Source: Thermoproteota archaeon
Lineage (GTDB): Archaea > Korarchaeota > Korarchaeia > Korarchaeales > Korarchaeaceae
Assembly: GCA_021158805.1 (NCBI GenBank)
Contig: JAGGTZ010000192.1
Location: 1-5,883, forward strand
Length of the DNA stretch: 5,883 nt
Direction: 5' to 3'
In this document: piece by piece, positions 1 through 5,266 of the stretch
How the letters are laid out: each line of letters begins with the position of its first letter
Numbering within the stretch: position 1 is the stretch's first letter
The notes under the pieces: generated by a model
What the model was told of the DNA's origin: nothing
The model's input: the letters and a program-made list of their open reading frames with translations, nothing else
The model's database searches: none
Translations under genes and position numbers: made by a program

Positions 1-724
1 CTTCGGCTGAGTTGAATATTTGACCAAGACCTACCTTCATTGGAGCCCATATGAGAGTATAAAGGTGATCATCCCACTTAGTTGGCTGAAATAGTGCGAC
101 GATCAACTGCCACATGCCTACCCTAACTTTAACTACCCTTGGTGAGGGTAAGCCTACCTCTTCCCTTTCCCATAACAGTTCCCAGAGGAATGAAGATGGT
201 CTTGTCTGACCAGCTATCATCTGGGCTGACGCTGGGAATTCTTCCCTTGTGGCCTCCTCTACCTTAGGTTGCTCTGGCGCAGGTCTCGAGCGTGCTTCCA
301 TCAGGATCTGTGATTCGACCTCCCTAAAACCTAGTTCTAGGAAAAATGGGGTAGCTTCTCTTGTTGGAATCGTATCCAAATTATAGAGACCCATATTCTT
401 GGAGATAGACTCACACTCCCTTACGAGGGCCCTGCCAACACCAGCCCTTCTGGCCTCCTGCTTTACCCAGACCATCTGTAGGTAAGCATGCTTACCTACG
501 GGAGTTGGAAATTTCTCGGGAACTACCTCGGCCTCTCCTACCACATCATCCCCATCTAGTGCTATAATGACCTTTCCTCCTGCGGAGTAAAGGGCCTCAA
601 GGTACCAAGAGAATATCCTAGGATCTCCCCAGTAGCCACATTCCTTTAACCTATATTCTAGGGTAAGTTCCCTCCACCTGGGGCAGTGTATGGATACTAC
701 ATCTTCGATGAACTCGGGAGACAT
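1..724 (-). CDS. GNAT-family N-acetyltransferase (partial, C-terminus off the left edge)
   Basis: Translating the minus strand from the ATG at 724-722 gives 241 uninterrupted codons that run off the window. Residues about 50-145 look like a GNAT core, which transfers an acyl group from acetyl-CoA to an amine. The acetyl-CoA pyrophosphate loop (motif A) is clear at residues 89-101, with the R-x-x-G-x-G signature at R92, G95 and G97. A motif B-like FFLELGF lies at 127-133. Beyond the core are a Pro/Glu-rich linker (about 146-165) and roughly 75 further residues containing a Trp-rich stretch (177-226) that I do not recognise; it could be a second, degenerate GNAT half or a substrate-binding extension. 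The start is supported by GAGG at 737-734, nine bases upstream, and by sitting one base after the Sir2 stop, so the two genes are almost certainly co-transcribed. Substrate is unknown; adjacency to Sir2 suggests protein lysines, but that is inference. Confidence 0.85.
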   Translation of the reverse strand, partial: MSPEFIEDVVSIHCPRWRELTLEYRLKECGYWGDPRIFSWYLEALYSAGGKVIIALDGDDVVGEAEVVPEKFPTPVGKHAYLQMVWVKQEARRAGVGRALVRECESISKNMGLYNLDTIPTREATPFFLELGFREVESQILMEARSRPAPEQPKVEEATREEFPASAQMIAGQTRPSSFLWELLWEREEVGLPSPRVVKVRVGMWQLIVALFQPTKWDDHLYTLIWAPMKVGLGQIFNSAE

Positions 725-725
725 G

Positions 726-1433
726 CTAACGATCCTCAAGGCTCCCTTCCTCCCAAAGTATTTTGTCTAATTTGTCAAATGCCTTCCCTGCCGGCTCTCT
801 AATCTTTATCGTACTAAAGCTACTTAAATTGGTTTCCTCAGGGTTAATCTCTATGAGAACTTTCCCCTCCATAGCAGCGTTAATTGGTAGCATGGCTGCC
901 GGCATGACTGCACCGCTCGTACCAATAACAAGGATAACCTCGGCCTCAGAGAACATCTTCTGGGCCCTATTAAACTGATCATGAGGGATAGGTTCCCCAA
1001 ACCAGACTACATCCGGTCGTAGTAAGCCATGGCATCTCCTACATGTAGGCAGCTCCTCTTCGGGTATCCTTCCGAACTCCAGATCGTATTTTATCCCGCA
1101 AGATGAGCATCTAACTCTCCATACTGACCCATGAAGCTCAACTACGTTCTTAGATCCAGCTACTTGATGTAAACCATCGACATTCTGCGTTACAACCCCC
1201 ATTAATATACCTCTCTCTTCCCATTTAGCTAGCACTTCGTGGGCTCTAGTTGGTTTAGCTCTAGAGATAATGGACATCCTCCACTTATACCACTCCCACA
1301 CCTTCTTTGGGTCCTTAGAAAAGGCATGGGGGGTCGCTAGCTCCTCCGGCTTATACTTGTCCCAAAGCCCACCCTTACCTCGAAATGTGGGTATTCCAGC
1401 CTCTGCCGAAGCTCCAGCACCAGTAAAAGCCAA
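726..1433 (-). CDS. Sir2-family NAD-dependent protein deacylase (sirtuin, class III/U-like); 5' end uncertain
   Basis: The enzyme removes acyl groups from protein lysines using NAD+, releasing nicotinamide and O-acyl-ADP-ribose. Numbered from the TTG at 1433, the NAD-binding GAGAS...GIPTFRG lies at 5-19, TQNVDGLH at 82-89, and the catalytic His is H101 in the ELHG motif. A structural zinc site is formed by C109, C112, C131 and C134. RPDVVWFGEP at 139-148 and GTSGAVMPA at 171-179 follow, with EINPEE near the end for adenosine binding. Y49-x-x-R52 matches the Tyr/Arg pair that lets class III sirtuins accept succinyl or malonyl lysine, so activity may extend beyond acetyl groups. The TTG is only the first conventional start in this frame: it cuts into the first beta strand and loses the N-terminal helix of the family. 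In-frame codons upstream (1478-1434) encode a fitting helix (YEEAINLIKKYLGKV), but the only nearby ATG codons are out of frame; see the finding on the 5' end. The gene lies between the radical SAM and GNAT genes in one run. Confidence 0.9.
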   Translation of the reverse strand: MAFTGAGASAEAGIPTFRGKGGLWDKYKPEELATPHAFSKDPKKVWEWYKWRMSIISRAKPTRAHEVLAKWEERGILMGVVTQNVDGLHQVAGSKNVVELHGSVWRVRCSSCGIKYDLEFGRIPEEELPTCRRCHGLLRPDVVWFGEPIPHDQFNRAQKMFSEAEVILVIGTSGAVMPAAMLPINAAMEGKVLIEINPEETNLSSFSTIKIREPAGKAFDKLDKILWEEGSLEDR

Positions 1434-1480
1434 AACTTTGCCCAGATATTTCTTTATGAGATTAATCGCTTCCTCATATG

Positions 1481-1504
1481 CATTAAATATCTCTCACCAC
1501 CTCC
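1481..1504 (-). promoter_or_regulatory. Shine-Dalgarno sequence and TAATG stop-start junction before the Sir2 gene
   Basis: On the minus strand, GGAGGTG (1504-1498) followed by GGTGA (1498-1494) is the strongest anti-16S match noticed in the window. It lies inside the last codons of the radical SAM gene. The stop TAA (1485-1483) shares its last A with an ATG (1483-1481), giving the TAATG arrangement typical of translationally coupled genes. That ATG lies ten bases after GGTGA, yet it reads only nine codons in a frame different from Sir2 before a TAA. In the Sir2 frame the first codon well placed after the ribosome site is ATA (1490-1488). Confidence 0.7.
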
Positions 1505-2793
1505 GGTGGATTCTCTGGGTAGGGCCTTACTTCAGCTTCTAAGGGGCATCCTCCTCTACATAGATCGAAAAAGGCACAGTTTAGACACGCGCTACCTGCA
1601 TAGCCAACTCTCCTAATGTTGTAACACTCAGGACTGTACCATATTCTCTCCCAACTATCTTTCAGCATGTTTCCAATTACCTTGTAATGGCTCTGGCATG
1701 GAATTACGGAGCCATCAGGCTCTACGGCTATAGAGATGCTACAAGCCGAACAGAACTTAGGCCCTAACCCCATCTCCATGGGATCGAGTTCACAATATCT
1801 AGTGACGCCGTACCAAGTGAAGTCTAGATCGAGTTCCGTTGTAAGCTCCTTTATCTCAGCAAGTAAGACTTTCGTTCTCTCGAAGGGAGGCTCAAGATCC
1901 AGAAGATCCTTTCCCCTCCCACTATATATTAATCTGTTGAGGGAAAAACCATCTACCCCTAGGTCAGCTACAAGCCTCACAAGCGACTCTATGGTGTCAA
2001 TGTTCCTTTTCATTAGGGTGGCATTTACTGTCACATACAGATCATATTCTAAGAGGTTCTTCAAGCCTGAGATAGTTTCCTTCCAGCTCCCACTAACCCC
2101 GGTTATGGAGTCATGTATCTTCGGATCGCTTGATTCAAGCGTAACCTGAGCAAAATCTAATCCAGCCCTTACCAGCCTCCCAGCAAGTTGCTCATCTATG
2201 AGACGACCATTGGTGACAATTCCGGACACCATTCCTAACTCTTGAGCTTCAGCAACGAGTTCGGGCAGATCTTCCCTCAGAGTGGGCTCACCACCAGTAA
2301 ATGTCGCTTGAGGGACCCCTAACTCATGAAATCTCCTCAAGATAGTTTTCCAATCTTCGGTGCTGATTTCTTCTCTATCCTTTGGGCTGGAGGAATAGCA
2401 GTGTATACACTGGTTATTACAAGCATAGGTAATAGCTAGATCTACCCTGAAGGGCGCACCTAGCGCCTCAGGGTCAGGAAAAGACTTCTTAAATCCAAGA
2501 TCTGTTACAGGGTCTTCATCGGTCTCTATAAACCTAGCTATCTTGTCGGCTACCTCTTCATAGTCCCTCCTGACAACATCCTTTTTCACGCCCCTCATAT
2601 ATCTCCTAAGCTCTCTGAATGCATCTTCCCATCCTCCTCCTTCTAATAGGATCTTGGCGTATACTGCAGCAGTTAAGTTGAGATATGCCACCCTCTGGGC
2701 ATCTACTACTAGTGCCCCCATCCCCGCCGGCTCCACTCTAAGCTGAACCTTGTGGCCCCTATATCTGTAAGTGAAGAAAGCTCTATTTATCAA
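1483..2793 (-). CDS. PqqD-like/radical SAM/SPASM peptide-modifying enzyme
   Basis: A probable cytoplasmic iron-sulfur enzyme that cleaves S-adenosylmethionine to a radical and modifies a peptide or protein. Numbered from the TTG at 2793 (436 aa): residues about 18-92 resemble a PqqD-type peptide-recognition domain (AYLNLTAAVYAKILLEGG at 36-53 is the core). The radical SAM cluster motif CxxxCxxC is C125, C129, C132, and GGEP, which contacts SAM, is at 167-170. The SPASM domain has C351-x9-G-x4-C366, preceded by C348, then C403-x2-C406-x5-C412-x3-C416; the final Cys usual in SPASM domains is absent. PqqE, sactipeptide and ranthipeptide maturases share this plan. I prefer the TTG start because GGTGGAG lies just upstream and TTGA overlaps the preceding stop; a GTG at 2820 would add nine residues but lacks a ribosome site. 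The Cys-rich tail of the overlapping upstream gene is the obvious candidate substrate. The exact reaction cannot be read from the sequence. Confidence 0.88.
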   Translation of the reverse strand: MINRAFFTYRYRGHKVQLRVEPAGMGALVVDAQRVAYLNLTAAVYAKILLEGGGWEDAFRELRRYMRGVKKDVVRRDYEEVADKIARFIETDEDPVTDLGFKKSFPDPEALGAPFRVDLAITYACNNQCIHCYSSSPKDREEISTEDWKTILRRFHELGVPQATFTGGEPTLREDLPELVAEAQELGMVSGIVTNGRLIDEQLAGRLVRAGLDFAQVTLESSDPKIHDSITGVSGSWKETISGLKNLLEYDLYVTVNATLMKRNIDTIESLVRLVADLGVDGFSLNRLIYSGRGKDLLDLEPPFERTKVLLAEIKELTTELDLDFTWYGVTRYCELDPMEMGLGPKFCSACSISIAVEPDGSVIPCQSHYKVIGNMLKDSWERIWYSPECYNIRRVGYAGSACLNCAFFDLCRGGCPLEAEVRPYPENPPEVVRDI

Positions 2794-4484
2794 CCGACTC
2801 CACCCCCCGCGCAAGCGCACGCACAGCTAACACATGCACATGCACACGCGCAGCTAACACAAGCGCAACTGATATGAGAAGTACGTCTTCTCCCTCCTAC
2901 CGCCCTCCTGGGTCTCACTGGTATTATTGCTCTAGCAACCTTATCGGAGAACTCCTCAATACTTTTTACTACGCCTGAAGATACCTTCTCAACAGACCTA
3001 ACTATGGAATCAGCTGCCTTCTCTATGTTAGTTATTATGGGTACATCCCCACTGCTTCTGGGCACAGGTACCTCTGTTTTCGGCGTCTCAGTCGGTACTG
3101 GCTCATATCTCCCTGGGGGTATTCTAGTACCTATGGGCCACCATATCCATACATCCCTCTGAGGGATACCAACAACTGTCTGAGTTATTCCACCTTCTAA
3201 AGCTTCTTTCAAGTGATGTTCGAACTTCTCATCTATCAATAACCAATCTAGGTTATCCCTTATCAGTACCTCCTTCTCCTCCGGAGAAGCTTCCCTGATA
3301 CGCCTCCATAGTCCCCTTACGATTCCATCGTAGTGTCTCAAGGTCTCCTTCCTAGAATAACCAGCCATCTCCTTCTCAACTCTCTTATGGAGTAGCTTGA
3401 TCACCTTAACTAGGCAATCCTCATCAAGACCCCTCTTCTCTATACATTCAAGGAATCTCTTCTCATAAACCCTTAAGAGGGTATGCTTAGGAATGTCCGT
3501 CCTTTCCAGGATAAGGGGATCTAGGCTTTCGACCCTAAGAGCGCCCTTCCTGCTAAGGGTAGATATCATAATTGCAAATATCCTACCGTAACTCAGCTTC
3601 TTTCCCTCAAGCTTTTTCAGATATGCTACTTCAACCGGCTCAAGTTTCTTGTTAGGACCGAGACTCTCAACAAGGATTTCGGGCGACATGTATGGCAGTT
3701 TCTCCATCCAAGACTTAACAAACCTTACAAAGGAAACCACGGAGAAAAGGAGCGCTATTATCAGTATGAGGCCTATGATTCCTATAAAGGCAGCACCAAA
3801 GATCGTATCTAGAAATCCACCTTCTTCAGGTGAGGATACGACATTCTCAACATATTTCTGGGGAAATGACACGCCTATATCCAGTTTATAATCAGGAGGT
3901 AGGTCCTTCCTCACCCAATAGAGGTAAAGTCTCCCATCATCTGTATGTCCTACATTATCATAATCCGGCTGATTCTTCACCTCAGAAGGACCTACGCCCT
4001 TTGGAAGTACAACAAATACTTCTAAGATATCGATCTGAGCACTAAACCAGGAGGGGATGAACCTAAGACCAGCATTACTTGGATTCGTTTTATCCTCGAA
4101 TACGAAATTTTTCACCTCAGCTTCCACGATATACGTTCTACTACTCCCTGCAACTATTGGGGAGCTCGGCCTAAGTTCGACTGCAAAGTAATCTCCCTCT
4201 CTCACCCCAACAAATTCAGCATCAATTGTTCTTCCATCTGGAAAGACTTCTTGGGCTAAGTAAACCTCAAAATCCTTGTTGGGCATTCCAATCCTTACGA
4301 ATTTTGATATGGTACCTGACTCTACCGTCAAGGTTAGGTTATACCTTAGGAGAACTACTCCAGAACTTTGAATGTCCAGAATGACTTTCTCTCTATTTAT
4401 TTTGTAGGATATCTGGCCATACGTAGCTACTAAGGGCATGAGGAATAACATGAGGGTAATTATCACGACGAGTTTGTACTTCAT
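2790..4484 (-). CDS. Membrane-anchored DUF2207/TIGR04222-like protein with Cys-Ala repeat C-terminal tail
   Basis: Numbered from the ATG at 4484 (564 aa). Residues 1-23 are a signal peptide or N-terminal membrane segment. About 25-215 form a beta-rich, probably extracytoplasmic domain. One strong membrane helix lies at 227-254, followed by a charged, helical, presumably cytoplasmic region. Residues 278-320 (LEPVEVAYL, then a helix ending SRKGALRVE) recall the conserved helical segment of DUF2207 and TIGR04222 proteins, which also carry low-complexity tails; this family call comes from pattern memory only. A Pro-rich linker (about 439-475), an amphipathic helix (about 482-520) and an Arg cluster (524-534) precede the tail. 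The tail holds nine Cys (540, 542, 545, 547, 549, 551, 554, 556, 558) alternating mainly with Ala and ends GGGVG. The predicted topology leaves the tail in the cytoplasm, within reach of the radical SAM enzyme encoded next. ATG is preferred over the TTG one codon upstream because no ribosome site is visible and the promoter spacing fits a leaderless start. The protein's function is not known. Confidence 0.75.
   Translation of the reverse strand: MKYKLVVIITLMLFLMPLVATYGQISYKINREKVILDIQSSGVVLLRYNLTLTVESGTISKFVRIGMPNKDFEVYLAQEVFPDGRTIDAEFVGVREGDYFAVELRPSSPIVAGSSRTYIVEAEVKNFVFEDKTNPSNAGLRFIPSWFSAQIDILEVFVVLPKGVGPSEVKNQPDYDNVGHTDDGRLYLYWVRKDLPPDYKLDIGVSFPQKYVENVVSSPEEGGFLDTIFGAAFIGIIGLILIIALLFSVVSFVRFVKSWMEKLPYMSPEILVESLGPNKKLEPVEVAYLKKLEGKKLSYGRIFAIMISTLSRKGALRVESLDPLILERTDIPKHTLLRVYEKRFLECIEKRGLDEDCLVKVIKLLHKRVEKEMAGYSRKETLRHYDGIVRGLWRRIREASPEEKEVLIRDNLDWLLIDEKFEHHLKEALEGGITQTVVGIPQRDVWIWWPIGTRIPPGRYEPVPTETPKTEVPVPRSSGDVPIITNIEKAADSIVRSVEKVSSGVVKSIEEFSDKVARAIIPVRPRRAVGGRRRTSHISCACVSCACACACVSCACACAGGGVG
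2808..2861 (-). repeat. Tandem 27-bp (nine-codon) coding repeat of the Cys-Ala tail
   Basis: Two adjacent 27-bp units (2835-2861 and 2808-2834) each encode CVSCACACA, residues 542-550 and 551-559 of the membrane protein. A partial unit (ISCA) precedes them. Aligned by eye, the units differ at five positions, each a third codon position, so the two peptides are identical. The last 13 bases of the second unit on the minus strand overlap the GTG-started reading of the radical SAM gene if that longer start is used. Confidence 0.9.
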
Positions 4485-4500
4485 CAATTAACAGCGGGAT

Positions 4501-4520
4501 GATTAGAGATATTAATCTTG
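4501..4520. promoter_or_regulatory. Shared TATA-like element of a divergent promoter
   Basis: AGATATTAATCT (4507-4518) sits in the 53-bp gap between the two divergent genes. Its centre is about 25 bases from the ATG at 4538 (plus strand) and about 29 bases from the ATG at 4484 (minus strand). Archaeal TATA boxes usually centre some 26-27 bases before the transcription start, so one element could serve both directions and yield leaderless or nearly leaderless mRNAs. Neither gene has a visible Shine-Dalgarno sequence before its start, which agrees. Two separate overlapping boxes are equally possible. Confidence 0.5.
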
Positions 4521-4537
4521 GTAGCGTCATCTAACAT

Positions 4538-5266
4538 ATGGAAATAATTCCTGGCCTGAGATACAGGGAAAGCGATAATAAGATCCTAGCCAACGGAGAG
4601 GAACTATCAGCCAGTATTAGAAGATTCTCGGAGCTCAAGATGGTTTTAAAAAAGCCTAATGAGCTGAAGTCTGATGGGATAGCTTACTATATGTTCAGAG
4701 ATCTACCTCCACTGAGGGAAAGCTGGGCTAGATTTGATATAACGGTAATTCCACCTTGGAAGGTAGGAGGCGAGTTCGCTAAAACTAAGGGCCACTACCA
4801 TAACTCTCCAGAGAATATGCCTTCATACCCAGAAATATATCAAGTTCATGAGGGCAAGGCATTTTATCTACTTCAAAAGCCTAGCGCTAAAGAGCATGAG
4901 ATCTTAGATTTCATAGTTGTGGAGGCTGAACCTGGTGATGTAGTTGTAGTGCCACCGGGATATGGGCATGTGACAGTGAATCCATCAGAAACTACATTGA
5001 TAATGAGTAACATAGTTTTCAGGGAGGTAAGGTCATTCTATGGCCCCTTTGAGAGGCTAAGGGGGGCTGCCTATTACTACACAGATGAGGGGTTTGTTCC
5101 TAACAGGAGGTATTCCCATATACCAAGGATACGGTTTGAGAAGCCTATTGACAGATCAGAACCCTTGGTGCTAGACTTCCTGAACAACGAAGATAATTAC
5201 TCTTGGCTAGTTAAAACTAACGAGGCTTGTGAGAAGGGATTCTTAGGTGTCTATTGTGGGACTTAG
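4538..5266 (+). CDS. Cupin-type glucose-6-phosphate isomerase (archaeal cPGI)
   Basis: Interconverts glucose 6-phosphate and fructose 6-phosphate in glycolysis/gluconeogenesis, in the cytoplasm, using a metal-dependent cupin fold unrelated to the classical isomerase. The first cupin motif supplies H86 and H88 (TKGHYH, 83-88) and E99 (PEIY), and the second supplies H144 (PPGYGHVTVN, 139-148); these are the expected metal ligands. Phosphate-binding residues probably lie around T83-K84 and the preceding strands. At 242 residues the protein is about 50 longer than the roughly 190-residue euryarchaeal (Pyrococcus) enzymes; the extra part is mostly at the C-terminus (about 185-242), including C231 and C240. 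The ATG at 4538 follows the shared TATA-like box at leaderless spacing. A phosphomannose isomerase or a dual-specificity enzyme remains possible from motifs alone. Confidence 0.85.
   Translation: MEIIPGLRYRESDNKILANGEELSASIRRFSELKMVLKKPNELKSDGIAYYMFRDLPPLRESWARFDITVIPPWKVGGEFAKTKGHYHNSPENMPSYPEIYQVHEGKAFYLLQKPSAKEHEILDFIVVEAEPGDVVVVPPGYGHVTVNPSETTLIMSNIVFREVRSFYGPFERLRGAAYYYTDEGFVPNRRYSHIPRIRFEKPIDRSEPLVLDFLNNEDNYSWLVKTNEACEKGFLGVYCGT

Noticed and set aside
763..978. Plus-strand open frame of 71 codons
   Set aside because: Lies wholly opposite the Sir2 gene, which has full family motifs; the plus-strand product shows no recognisable domain.
1270..1542. Plus-strand open frame of 90 codons across the Sir2/radical SAM junction
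   Set aside because: Opposite conserved coding sequence, low-complexity Ser/Pro-rich product, no ribosome site.
1736..2149. Plus-strand open frame of 137 codons
   Set aside because: Mirror of the radical SAM coding region; Ser-rich product without motifs.
2808..2861. Short repeated CA-rich units resembling a CRISPR array or simple-sequence repeat
   Set aside because: Units are adjacent without spacers, stay in frame at nine codons, and their differences are only at third codon positions, so this is a coding repeat.
3649..4045. Two overlapping plus-strand open frames
   Set aside because: Both oppose the membrane protein gene, whose signal peptide, membrane helix and tail form a coherent reading.
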